DNA from: Liquidambar formosana
Lineage: Eukaryota; Streptophyta; Magnoliopsida; Saxifragales; Altingiaceae
Length of the DNA: 64,000 nt
Assembly (NCBI GenBank): GCA_039720395.1
Contig: CM077828.1
Coordinates: 15,307,764-15,371,763 of the forward strand
Reading direction: 5' to 3'
Both the position numbers and the translations under genes were made by a program. The notes beneath the pieces were generated by a model. The model worked only from the letters and a program-made list of their open reading frames with translations, was not told the origin of the DNA and did no database searches. Below are positions 53,910-64,000 of the stretch, piece by piece; positions within the stretch are counted from its first letter, which is position 1, and every line of letters starts with the position of its first letter.

Positions 53910-56159
53910 TCTATACTACCTATAAAAAGATGAATGTAAGAAAAACTTTTGATTGACTAATATACCCTTATTTTAATTTTTAAATACTCAACTACCCACC
54001 CTTCTGCATATATAGGAAATATAGTAATATGAAAACTATAATTCTAAAGCACATACCTTAATATATTCTAAATTAAGCACATACCTTAATATATTCTAAA
54101 ACACACACCTTAATATATAAAACACAAATAGGAATTCAAAGGAAACCCTAAATCAAATACTCCATTTAATACTATACATATAATCCATAAGCACGTTGAC
54201 TTCGTATCTCCCTCTTCCTCTCATTCTCTAGCAAATGAGAATGGCCTGTTAGAGGCACACCTACTTCCCAGCGCAGTCACAAACCAAATATCCCCATCAT
54301 GGAGACGATATATGGAGACGATACCGGATCTCAAGGGGCTGTTGCGTGATTGTTTTATACTTTTATTATGTATTTCTTAGAATTTGGTGAGAATTCATAT
54401 AATGCTGAATTTGTTTGTGGTTGGGGGTGATTGTTTTTGAAGATTTTGGGTAAACTAGGAAAACCCTTGAATGTGTTTTGATTGTAACGTGGAAATTGTT
54501 GGAATGGGTCATATATGTATATGATAATTATTATTATTATTTTGCTTGAATTTGGTTGTTGAAGGGAAGGGAGGGGGAAAAGAAAAAGGAAAAAAAACAA
54601 AGAAATGAGGAAAAAAATAAAATGAAAATCTCGATCTCCACTCTCTTTTCAATCTCTAAGTGAACAAAAAAAAAATGTAGATGATGATATCATATAAAAA
54701 TAAATGTGAGAATTTTTTTTTAGAAAAAGTAAGAAAAACTATATTATGAGGGATCAATTTCACTTATTAAAAAAATAAATTAAATAATATTTAAAAGCAT
54801 AAAAAATATAAAATATAGAAAATAAAAATAAAATAATTATGTTTGCTACTTCCTTTTGGAATGCACATCTCAAATTGAAGTAGCAAATTGCCACAGCCCA
54901 CATAAGGTAGCAAAAGACAGATTTGTTACTTTTTTTTTTTTTTTTTGCTACCTCCCTCAAAGATGCTCTTGTATCACATATTAAATTATATTATATCTAT
55001 ACTGCCTATAAAATTTTATACTTTAGAAACACTTTTGATTGACCATTACATCTTTATTTTAAATTTTAAATATTTATTTGCTTCCCATATTTAACTAATT
55101 AAGAATGTTTATATTTAACCAATTAAGAATGTTTATTTTCTAGCAAAAAAGAAGGAAAAAAGATAACACAATTTATGTTCACTTCATAAATTCTATACAG
55201 TCTTCACTACATGCATGTGTTCTAGCTAACTTTTTATTCCTACCATAACTCCTAACAATTGAAGGAATTTTGACCTATTGTGTTGAGCGTTTATTCTAAT
55301 AAGTTAAATTAAAACAAAAGTAACAAATAATTAGATTTTCATGTTCAATATATATATATATATATATAGATATAGAATTTATAAATTTTTTTTATTTAAA
55401 TAATATTCATGCGCAACGCACGTGTGCCCATATATATATAGATATATTACCTATAAAAAGTTGAATGTGAGAAAAACTTTTGATTGACTAATATATCCTT
55501 ATTTTAAATTTTAAATGCACAATTACCCTTCTACATATATATAGGAAATAGAGAAATATAAAATACATACATAAATAGGAATTCTAAGAAACTATAATTT
55601 GTATAAATAAATAAAACCCAGAATTGTAAGTTAACTCTATTTCATAACATATATCATCTATTCATTAACAATGGGATTCTGAATTTTACTTTCTCCATTA
55701 ACAGTATCTTCAACCTATTTTAATAGAGCCCTTATATTCTTTTCTTTTTCGAAATATAGGGTTTTAGGGTTTGTTCTAATTGCTATAGAAAATACTGTTT
55801 TCCATGTGGGTCAAGTTAAATACTATAGCAATTAAGAATGTTTTATATTTAACCAATTAAGAATGTTTATTTTCTAGCAAAAAAGAAGGAAAAAAGATAA
55901 TACAATTTATGTTCACTTCATAAATTCTATACAGCCTCCACTACTATGCATGTGTTCTAGCTAACTTCTTATTCCTTTCATAACTCCTAATAATTGAAGG
56001 AATTTTGACCTATTGTGTTGAGCGTTTATTCTAATAAGTTAAATTAACACAAAAGTAACAAATAATTAGATTTTCATGTTCAATATATATATATATAGAA
56101 TTTATAAATTTTTTTATTTAAATAATATTCATGTACAACGCACGTGTGCCCATATCTAG
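53910..56159 (+). mobile_element. Composite Helitron insertion
   Basis: It begins TCTATACTACCTATAAAA (53910) and ends GCACGTGTGCCCATAT then CTAG (56156-56159), with A before and T after, the Helitron pattern. The 3' end has a GCAC-GT-GTGC hairpin a few bases before CTAG. Similar heads occur near 54998 and 55440, and a similar tail lies near 55400-55432. Two or three related non-autonomous elements are therefore nested or joined head to tail. No Rep/helicase coding. Confidence 0.75.
54990..55432 (+). repeat. Internal Helitron copy (partner of 55443-56159)
   Basis: About 300 bases from AACCAATTAAGAATG through ATTCATGCGCAACGCACGTG align closely with 55846-56150. The flanking head TCTATACTGCCTATAAAA matches the outer head at 53910. 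Confidence 0.8.
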
Positions 56160-57540
56160 TACATATTAAAGGTACTAACAATTTTCTTACTGATTATCTG
56201 TCCAGAAATTACAATGAATAATCAAAATCCGGACAGAGGGAAAAAACCCTCAAATTCTCAAAGAAGGAATTATGGGAAACCATCGCAACTCTACAAAGGC
56301 GAAGGAAGCTCAAATCAGAGCAACTTTCCTAGACTTCCTCAGATCATGGGTAACCAACCCAATGTTTAAGTTTATGTGATGCCAGTTAGCTATAAACATA
56401 TGGCTGAAATGTCTCAAAATTTTAAGCAGATGAATTTTCAAAATAGTCCTGAAATAAATCAGGAGATAAAAGATTTTTATAATCCCAGTTTAAACCCAAA
56501 AACCTATCATCTTTTACAAAATATTTGGAAAACTCATTGTTTAAACCATAAAGCTGTGTTTAGAAGAAATATGTCCCAACTTGCTGAATTCTTGAAATCA
56601 CAAGGAGACAAGCAAATATTTATTCATTCTGAATTTGCCAAATTCATTAAACAAGTGGATTGCTTGAAGGTTTTTCTGAAGAAAAAATTACTACTATTAT
56701 TAATATGATGAATTTTACTAAACAACAGGAAAATTCATACCTTAACAAAGCCCTAAGAATTTGTTTGTTCAATAAAGCTAAGACAGCTTTACCTAAAGAA
56801 ATATTTTCTGATATTAATGATCGTATTGAAAATAATGAGATTAAATCCCTTCTCATTGAATTTGCTGAAAATATCTATTTGGAAAAATAAATTCCAAAAT
56901 TGAAATTTGCTATAAGTCATGAGTTTTGGAGTATGGAAGCAATTGGATGGGGAGCCATTGGAACAATCATATTTGACTCCTTAGTATCCACTACATTTGT
57001 TGACTTTCCCACTGTGATCAAAACAATGATCTACAATGTGGTGAAACACTATAGATAGAGTAGATATTTAAAGTTGAAAATAATGAGTCATGCAGGATGG
57101 CGTCAGAGAGAACTGTTTTTTCAACCTTATCAGATCTGGAGCTTGAAATTTGCAAATGATCAACACTTCATAAAAAATTAAGATCTTAAATTTTTGGACA
57201 AAGCTGAAAATTTAGATTTGTCTTCTTACTATATAAATAATTATATTGCACTCAGAAGAGAGGCACAAAATATTCATAACTATTGCTCTTACAAATTCAT
57301 GATCAGCGATGGTAGGAGATTATTTTGTACAAATTTAATTACTTCTTATGTGGAGTCAGTTGACCAAAGAATGGCAGCTGAAGATTTTCTCAACAATATT
57401 TTTCATGGCCAAGTTACCGGTCCAATTGAACTCACAATGGATGTGGAAGAGTTGGTGGGCACAGAAGATTATTACGATAATATTGTCGGACCAAGTCAAG
57501 AAGACAATGGAGACAGTTTTTGAAATTTTCTCGATGAAGA
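56160..57540 (+). pseudogene. Viral distal ORF after RNase H, broken
   Basis: It starts with the last RNase H residues, then about 1.3 kb of low-stop viral-like sequence in changing frames: YNPSLNPKTYHLLQNIWKTH (56487-56546), AKTALPKEIFSDINDRIE (56778-56831), FMISDGRRLFCTNLITSYVE (57296-57355). Stops lie near 56706, 56888, 57057 and 57179. Its position matches the transactivator/inclusion-body ORF of caulimovirids, but I recognise no decisive motif, so that identity is inferred from position only. Confidence 0.55.
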
Positions 57541-57940
57541 CAAACTTCACAACATCGAGAACATGATGGAAGGATAGGGACCAGTTAGGCAACATCTAGG
57601 ATTTCTGCAGAATTGGATACGTATAACAAATACATCCAATATTCAATAACCAAAGGACATGATGTGATATGGAGCATTCATGAAGTTTGACTCTTTCAAA
57701 AGAAGACAAAGGCTTTATGTTAGTTCAGTCATAAATCATGGCAGGATATCACGTGAAGGAAAGGAAATCATCATTTCCAAAGTTCAGAAGAGTTGTTAAT
57801 AGGGGTAGTTGAGAAGTAATAATGTTACTTTTTGACTAAAGACAAAAGAGTAACATATGTATAGCATTTATTAAGTCTTTTGATTCTATCTTGTATAGTT
57901 TAAGCTTTAGTTCAAGTCCGGACTTGAAATCCAAAGTTTG

Positions 57941-57952
57941 TTTATAAATAGG
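57941..57952 (+). promoter_or_regulatory. Viral promoter TATA box
   Basis: TTTATAAATAGG lies in the region between the distal viral ORF and the leader, where the caulimovirid pregenomic-RNA promoter lies. The expected start site is near 57975-57985. Confidence 0.55.
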
Positions 57953-58078
57953 AGAGCTTTTTATTTGTAGAGGTAGTGTCTTTTAGAGAGTTTCAGAGAA
58001 TGAGAGAGTTTGTATAAAGAGTGTTTCTAATGAAGAAGATCGTTTTTGTAAGAAGAAGAGTGTTTCAGAAAATTTAAT

Positions 58079-58545
58079 TAATCACTAGGTTGGTTGTTCA
58101 ACTTACCTACACACCCTAATTCTTCCATGTCTAAGTTTTCCTACAAAGTTGCCGACTCAAACGAAAGGGTTAAAGCTTTACTGGCTACCTTTCAACAAAG
58201 TCAAGGCCTCAATACTCCCTATTCAAGGTTGTTGCAAGGTTTGCAGATAAATTAAAATAACTTAACTAGCAATTAAAAGACTTAACAAATAAACAAGATA
58301 TATAAGTTAAATTACAGGCTCAAGCAATAACGTTTAAAAGCTATTAATTCCTAAAGCTTTGATACCATTAACAATAACACACACACGGTATAGGAACTTA
58401 AGCCTTTTATTTTTTATTTTTTATTTTTATCAATACATAAACTTTAGCTACAGGGGAAAAAACCTATCATACAACAAAAACATGTTAAATATTTTCATAC
58501 TATAAACATGCCTAGATAGATTTGATAATAAAACATTTAAAACAT
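58079..58545 (-). repeat. Right arm of viral inverted repeat
   Basis: Read on the minus strand it repeats 40588-41045: leader, primer-binding site TGGTATCAAAGC (58356-58367) and the start of the first viral ORF. The joint with the plus-strand viral leader lies at about 58078. Confidence 0.9.
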
Positions 58546-58580
58546 TGAGTCACATCAATCTCTCCTACGCATCCTTTGCC

Positions 58581-60455
58581 AGAGAGATTCCCGATCATGA
58601 TATAAACTACACATTAAAGATAAAATAATAATTTTGTCATTGTGGGAAAAACTAAAATACGGACTAGGGCGGAGGTAGGAGTTATCTCCAATGCGGGCAC
58701 AGTGCTATGATTTTGTGAAGTGATAACTGAAAGCTTGGGAGAGCCTTTCTTTTCTTTGAAAAGATTATTTTTTGGTAATTATTTTTCAATGTAATACCAA
58801 AACAAGGCTTTTCTGTCAACTTATTACAAATTGGCTGTATATATGCTTGAAAATGACCACAAGCTTATCATTTACATAGATATTTGCCACCAGTCCCTTG
58901 GTTTTATCAACACCCCCATTTAATTTATTTTAAAGTTTCAAGGTTTTATGGAAAATATTGGAAGTTTTTATGAAAATAGATTGCGTGGTTCACTTGAAAA
59001 CATCATTTTGAACAACTTTGCAAAAGATAGTTTTTCCAAAATTTGTCATTTAAGTGAACTTGTTGACCATTTACAGTTTCTGTTTCAATTTTTGCCAAAA
59101 AGTCTATGTAAACAATATATTTTGGAAGAACTTTCTTCTACAAAGTTGTTTAAAATGATGTTTTTTAGTAGAAAATATGGTTGATTTTTATAAAATATTT
59201 TAATATTTTTCATAAAAATTTAAAAAAATTAAAATAAGTGAAGAATACTTATAAAACCGAATGGTGACAATAGCTGACCCCAATCAAAATATAGATTTAA
59301 TTCATTTAATAAAAAAATGAGCTCAAACGAACCTCAATTTATTTGTAAATTGTTCACGAACAACTTAATTAAGCTTGGTTCACCTTATCAATCAAGCAAC
59401 AGGCCTGCACGTGAGGTATGCACGAGCAACTTAATTAACATGCCGCAGCCCACGTGCATCGCAGCATATATACTTATCATGGGTCTGACTTTACATTCTA
59501 CGATGATATAATCTATACAAAAGCATAATTGATCTCAGACCCAATACTCAAAATATGGTCCAAATTTCAAACAACAAACAACAGCCACGTTTGTCCAACT
59601 TTGGTACCCCAAACAAAAGTCAACTAAAGATAAATTAAAGGTAAATTATATTTTGTCCCTCTGAACTTGGGGGAATTTATCCACTATTTCCTTAATTCAT
59701 ACATAAAATCAAAGTACTTTGTCTTCTCAACTATCACGAGTTGACAACTAATCTCTTTCCATCAATGCTTTGTTAGTTTCAATGATAGAAAGAAGTCATA
59801 TGAGCTACACTTGACCATTTTAAGTCCTTAAATACTATTTTTATCCTTCTAGTATTACCTCTGTCTCATTGAATTATAAAGTGTTCAACAACTTACCTCA
59901 ATTTTTAAAACCTTCACACTTTTGTCACCTCAAATGTTATTTTATTTTATTTTATTTTTATTTTAATAAAATAATAAAAATTTAATTAACCATTTGATTT
60001 ACCTCAAATTTAATTAGAGGGTAAAGCAAAATCTTTTTTAAAAAAATGACGCCATCCATGACAAGCTAAATGATTTTTTTATAATAAAAATGGAAGTTTA
60101 GTTGACCATTTGATTTACCTTGATATTGGTTTAGATCTTAAAAAACTGTCTTAACAAATGTCATCGTTCAGATATCTCAACGAATAAGTAGAATTTTTAA
60201 AAATAATGTGAAGAATGAGGTGTTTTGTTGAACATGGGGCCTATAGTTAAAGGGCCAAAATGTATAGGTTTTAGAGAACAAGGGGTAAACTGCACGTGAT
60301 AGGCATTTTCGAACTGTTAAAGGAGTTCAAAAAAATTTTCCTACGGTACGCAGTTGAAGGGAGAAAAATTGTATCCCAAAGAGTCTCAATGGCCCATGTC
60401 AGGCCTTGAAGCCGAAAACACATGCAACCCCAAAACTAGACTCAAAACAACAGCC
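58581..60455 (+). repeat. Tandem duplication unit A
   Basis: 1,875 bp starting AGAGAGATTCCCGATC and ending ACAACAGCC. It aligns along its length with unit B (60456-62907). The left outside, the junction and the right outside share only GCC at the breakpoints (58578-58580, 60453-60455, 62905-62907). Unit A keeps the uninterrupted versions of sites that were hit by insertions in unit B. Confidence 0.9.
59636..60390. mobile_element. Possible old MULE-like element in the duplicated unit
   Basis: The left end GGTAAATTATATTTTGTCCC survives in unit A. The matching right end, read inward GGGCAAATTACATTTTATCC, survives only in unit B (about 62693-62742). Each unit has lost the other end. No coding sequence. 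The class is inferred from end sequence only. Confidence 0.4.
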
Positions 60456-61283
60456 AGAGAGATTCCCATCATGGTATAAACTACACATTAAAGATAAAAT
60501 AATAATTTTTTCATTGTGGGAAAAACTAAAATACGGACCAAGAGTTATCTCCAATGGGGCACAGTGCTATGATTTTGTGAAGTGAGAACTGAAAGCTGGG
60601 GAGAGCCTTTCTTTTCTTTGAAAATATTACTTTTTTGTAATTATTTTCCAATGTAATACCAAAACAAGGCCTTTCTGTCAACTTATTACAAATTGCCTAT
60701 ATATATGCTTGGAAATGGCTACAAACTTATCGTTTACATATATATTCGCCGCTAGTACCTTGGTTTTATCAACACCCCCACTTAATTTATTTTAAAGTTT
60801 CAAGGTTTTCTGGAAAATATTGAAAGTTTTTATGAAAATAGATTGTGTGGTTCACATGAAAACATCATTTTGAACGACTTTGCAAAAGATAGTTCTTCCA
60901 AAATTTGTCATTTAAGTGAACTTGTTGACCATTTATAGTTTCTGTTTCAATTATATTTTTGCCAAAAAGTCTATGTAAACGATATATTTTTGAAGAACTT
61001 TCTTCTATAAAGTTGTCTACAAAATGATGTTTTTTAGTAGAAAATATGGTTGATTTTTATAAAATATTTTAGTATTTTTCATAAAAATTTAAAAAATTAA
61101 AATAAGTGAAGAATACTGATAAAACCGAATGGTGACAATAGCCAACCCCAATCAAAGTGTAGCTTTAATTCATTTAATAAATAAATGAGCTCAAACAAGC
61201 CCCAATTTACTTATAAATTGTTCACGAACAACTTAATTAAGCTTGGTTCACCTTATCAATCAAGCAGCGGTGCGTGCACGTGG

Positions 61284-61383
61284 GCAACGTTTTTGTCAAA
61301 AACGTTGTTAAAACCCCCTACAACAACATTTGACATAAAACGTTGTTGATGTAGTGTTGTTAAAAACTATTTTTGGTGTAGTG
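61284..61383 (-). mobile_element. CACTA-like terminus
   Basis: Read on the minus strand it begins CACTACACCAAAAATAG, followed by repeated AACAAC/AACGTT motifs (TTTTAACAACG, GTTGTTG) typical of subterminal repeats. It is absent from the equivalent place in unit A (near 59413). Only one end is visible. Confidence 0.6.
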
Positions 61384-61419
61384 GTGGGCTGTGGTAGGTA
61401 TGCACGAGTAGAGAAAAAC

Positions 61420-61572
61420 TTCCATGTAACTGTGATATGGCCGGGTGGTGTCACAAGTCAATGAGAACCAAGAAAAAGGGGATTGTCAGTATATTTTTTG
61501 ACCTCACAATCTCACTTTGCTTAACCCCTTTTAGATTGTGACACCACCTGATCGTGTCACAATTACATAGAA
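61420..61572. mobile_element. Foldback MITE family C, copy 2
   Basis: The left end is CATGTAACTGTGATATGG and the right end read inward is TATGTAATTGTGACACGA. Both arms reach TGGTGTCACAA. It is homologous to 38245-38405. Unit A lacks it: GCACGAG is followed directly by CAACTTAATTAACATG. Confidence 0.85.
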
Positions 61573-61836
61573 GACTCACTCGCACAAGCAACTTAATTCA
61601 CGTTAACATGCCGCGGCCCACGTGCATCGCAGCATATATACTTTTGTCATGGGTCTGACTTAATTTACATTCTACAATGATACAATCTATACAAAATTAA
61701 AGCATAATTGATTTCAAACAACAACTTCTGAGTCAAAAGAACAGCCACGTTTCAACTTTGGCACTCCATTTTAAGTCCTTAAATACTATTTTTATCTATT
61801 AACCAAAAAAAAAAAAAAAAATTTATCCCTGTCTCA

Positions 61837-62113
61837 TCTATTCTATACTATATTTAGGAGTTATGCTGACATGGCAGCCTAAATATCTCTCTCTCCAAAA
61901 CCCTCTTCTCACCTTACTTATGGGCCCACCAATATTTCTCCCCCTCTTTTTATAATAATTTGTTTTCATGTCTTTTCATTTTAAAATTTGAAACCTCCTC
62001 CTAAAAGGTCATTGGTTGTCACTAAGCATATGAATCACATTTTTTTTTCTTTAATTTGGCCAATAAGATAATTAGAGTTTGCAATTCCCACGCATCGTGC
62101 GGGTCCCTGCTAG
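61837..62113 (+). mobile_element. Small non-autonomous Helitron
   Basis: 277 bp, starting TCTATTCTATACTATATTTA and ending with hairpin CCCACGC-ATC-GTGCGGG, then TCCCTGCTAG, inserted between A (61836) and T (62114). Unit A holds the exact empty site, CTGTCTCATTGAATTATA (59861-59878), without target duplication. No coding sequence. Confidence 0.93.
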
Positions 62114-62907
62114 TTGAATTATAAATTATAGTGTTCAACAACTTACCTCAATTTTTACAACCTTAACACTTTTGTCACCTCAAATATTTTTTTTATTTAT
62201 TTTAAATTTCAATAAAATAATAAAAATTTAATTAACCATTTGATTTACCTTGATGTTAATTTAGAGCTTAAAAATAATGGTTTGACAAACATCATAGTTT
62301 AATTAAATCTCTCAAAGGGTAAAGCAAAATCTTTTTAAAGAAATGACGCCATCCATGTCAAGCTAAATGATTTTTTTATAATAAAAATGAAAGTTTAGTT
62401 GATCATTTGATTTACCTTGATATTGGTTTAGACCTTAAAAAATGTCTTAACAAATATCATCGTTCAGATATCTCAAAGAATAAGTAGAATTTTTAAAAAT
62501 AACGTGAAGAATGAGGTGTTTTGATGAACATGGGGCCTATAGTTAAAGGGCCAAAGTGTAAAGGTTTTAGAGAACAAGGGGTAAACCGTACGTGATAGGC
62601 ATTTTCAAATTTTCACCAATACTGTTAAAGGAGTTCAAAAAAATTCGCCTGCGGTAGTTGAAGGGGGAAAAATTGTTCGGTTTAAGATTTTGGAGGGCAA
62701 ATTGTTCCACTCCCATAATTCAAGGGGATAAAATGTAATTTGCCCAAAATTGAACTTAGCCTGCTAGCCAAGACATTGATTGAATCCGTACTTATATTCA
62801 TGTAAATTACACGAAATCGCCCTTCAGCTCTCCCAAAGAGTCTCAATGCCCATGTCAGCCCTTGAAGCCGAAAACACAACCCCAAAACTTGACTCAAAAC
62901 AACAGCC

Positions 62908-63113
62908 ATGTGTGTCCAAATTTGGTTGGCGCTGGAAGCCAAAAGTCAAGTGACGATAAATTTAACTCATGAGATTGATTGAATCTGATAACCCCATTTT
63001 TTTTTTCTTTTTTCAGCAAAGAAGAATCTGATACACCCTCAAACTCCTATAAATGCCAAAGCAAACAAGCTGAAAACATAACCCCTAGCTATCCCCCTCA
63101 TTTGAACCTTTAA
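62908..63113 (+). promoter_or_regulatory. Proximal upstream region of terpene synthase
   Basis: Single-copy DNA between the duplicated unit and the gene. CTCCTATAAATGCC near 63045-63058 contains a TATAAAT core about 65 bases before the first ATG, a plausible TATA box. Confidence 0.5.
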
Positions 63114-63272
63114 ATGTCCTTTGTTCCAAACAAGAACAAAAGCATGTCTGTTCAATCTTCAACTGTTCTGGTGTCAAGCCAAAATGCTGTCCCTGTGGTC
63201 TTACGCCGGTCAGCAAAATTTCATCCCAGCATTTGGGGTGATCTTTTCGTTGATTACACTTCTGACAACTTG
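63114..63272 (+). CDS. Terpene synthase (TPS-a type), exon 1, gene continues off window
   Basis: The first exon of a sesquiterpene-synthase-like gene. 53 codons end at TTG before the donor GTAAAT. The RR(x)8W motif is exact (RRSAKFHPSIW), followed by GDLFVDYTSD, the usual N-terminal signature of TPS-a/TPS-b enzymes. There is no plastid transit peptide, which suggests a cytosolic enzyme using farnesyl diphosphate. Translation could start at 63114 or at the in-frame ATG at 63144 (MSVQSSTVL). Exon 2 is not visible before 64000, so intron 1 exceeds 700 bases. The catalytic DDxxD region is outside the window, and the product cannot be predicted. Confidence 0.85.
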
Positions 63273-64000
63273 GTAAATACCATATATATAGTATCCACTA
63301 CGTAATTTGTGCATGTGTGCATGAGGTGCAACTCATCTCTAAATTCTTCTATTACTAGCAGTAATGGGAAGAGCTAGCAATCCTATACGTGCAGGATTAA
63401 TTCTTGACCAAGTCTCCACCTATAGGCAACTAAGGTTGTACCTAAGGTGGTCCTCGATAGTTTTAATTTCAAAAGCAATTTTTTGATTTTATTTTTTTAA
63501 AAAAATTTTGGCCATCTAAAACCCTAATCCAACAGTTGAGTTGATCGAGCTCGGCGCACTGCTAAGCTTTTACAATTCAACACTGAATCTTAGTCCAGGT
63601 TTCACTAGCCATGAACTCTGTCAGAGTTTATTATATTAATTGTATTTCTATTGCATCTCTTCTTTTTCAAACACTCACACATTTTCCTCTTCTTTTCATT
63701 TTTCATTTTCTTCTTTCTCTCAATGTTTGAATATATATTCACTAATGTGATCAACGCATGATATCTATTTTTACATTATTCAATGATCTTATAAACTATC
63801 TTTAACTTTGAAACAAAAATTAGAGGATATTGCAATTATTCATGAATTCTTTTATTCTCAGAATGTCCGATTAATTCTATTGTCCGTTAAATTAACTTTA
63901 CGTTTTACTTTCTTTAGACTTTATTCATCTCATTTTTAAGGGTGTTTTTTTGCTTGTAAGTATTTTTTTTCCTAAATAAAAAAATATGTCTTTTGGCTAA
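63273..64000 (+). other. Intron 1 of terpene synthase (partial)
   Basis: AT-rich sequence after the donor GTAAAT with no recognisable terpene synthase exon. I see nothing else in it. Confidence 0.6.

Larger units (their letters stand above)
40588..58545 (+). mobile_element. Endogenous pararetrovirus (Caulimoviridae) locus
   Basis: Viral sequence on the plus strand in the order: leader with tRNA-Met site, coat-protein region, zinc knuckle, 30K movement protein, protease, RT, RNase H, distal ORF, promoter region. Three viral blocks (40588-44296, 52341-53909, 56160-58545) are separated by later transposons. All genes contain stops and frame breaks, so nothing here can make virus. Coat-before-movement order and the distal ORF resemble the cavemovirus/solendovirus layout; the genus is uncertain. 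The right end carries an inverted copy of the left end. Integration was by illegitimate joining; no viral integrase is known in this family and none is seen. Confidence 0.85.
60456..62907 (+). repeat. Tandem duplication unit B
   Basis: 2,452 bp homologous to unit A but longer. It contains a CACTA end, MITE family C copy 2, an A-run and a Helitron. Its right end is about 200 bp upstream of the terpene synthase start, so the duplication remodelled that gene's upstream DNA. Confidence 0.9.

Noticed and set aside
57540..58078. Possible functional viral promoter driving an intact virus
   Set aside because: A TATA box is present, but every viral gene downstream in the circular map carries stops and insertions, so no replicating product is possible from this locus.

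Overview
The window is nuclear DNA of a flowering plant. It is AT-rich, its genes have GT-AG introns, and it holds plant-specific families: a DYW pentatricopeptide (PPR) protein, a laccase, a wall-associated-kinase-like (WAKL) receptor, a receptor-like-protein (RLP) fragment and a TPS-a terpene synthase. It also holds plant transposons and an endogenous caulimovirid. No feature fixes the species. Only two loci look like intact host genes: the laccase (plus strand, 18041-24124, five exons, 583 residues) and the first exon of a sesquiterpene-synthase-type gene that runs off the right edge. The PPR-DYW gene (minus strand, 13518-8337, one large intron) is complete except for a one-base frameshift.

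Layout. 181-4262: an RTE-clade LINE remnant, itself split by two insertions. 4263-7920: no recognisable gene. 8337-13518: the PPR-DYW gene, whose 2.85 kb intron holds a MITE and an L1 tail that was itself hit by a SINE. 14690-15729: a small non-coding copia-type LTR element (TRIM-like) with PBS, PPT and TSD. 16433-17203: a MITE cluster. 17574-24124: laccase promoter and gene, with SINEs, a tandem duplication and a LINE tail in intron 2. Parts of a second, broken laccase copy appear at 25131-25480 (upstream-like) and 36415-36665 (exon 2/intron 2). 27306-34190: a WAKL pseudogene split by a very young Ty1-copia element (27695-33286; LTRs identical by eye, TSD ACACC). The copia leader carries 14 exact TGACGTGG motifs. 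34.2-40.5 kb: MITEs, simple repeats and an RLP fragment.

40588-58545 is an endogenous pararetrovirus. Its coat, movement, protease, RT/RNase H and distal ORF are recognisable but full of stops. It is interrupted by an approximately 8 kb Mutator-like element, which contains a solo LTR, which in turn contains a CACTA-like element and a second solo LTR. It is also interrupted by a composite Helitron. The right end of the viral locus carries an inverted copy of its left end, including the tRNA-Met primer-binding site. From 58581 to 62907 a segment is tandemly duplicated just upstream of the terpene synthase. The two units record later insertions, including a Helitron with its exact empty site preserved in the sister unit.

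No operon-like or pathway logic joins these genes. The window is best read as a layered record of insertions and local duplications around two or three host genes. All homology calls come from reading motifs, without database searches.
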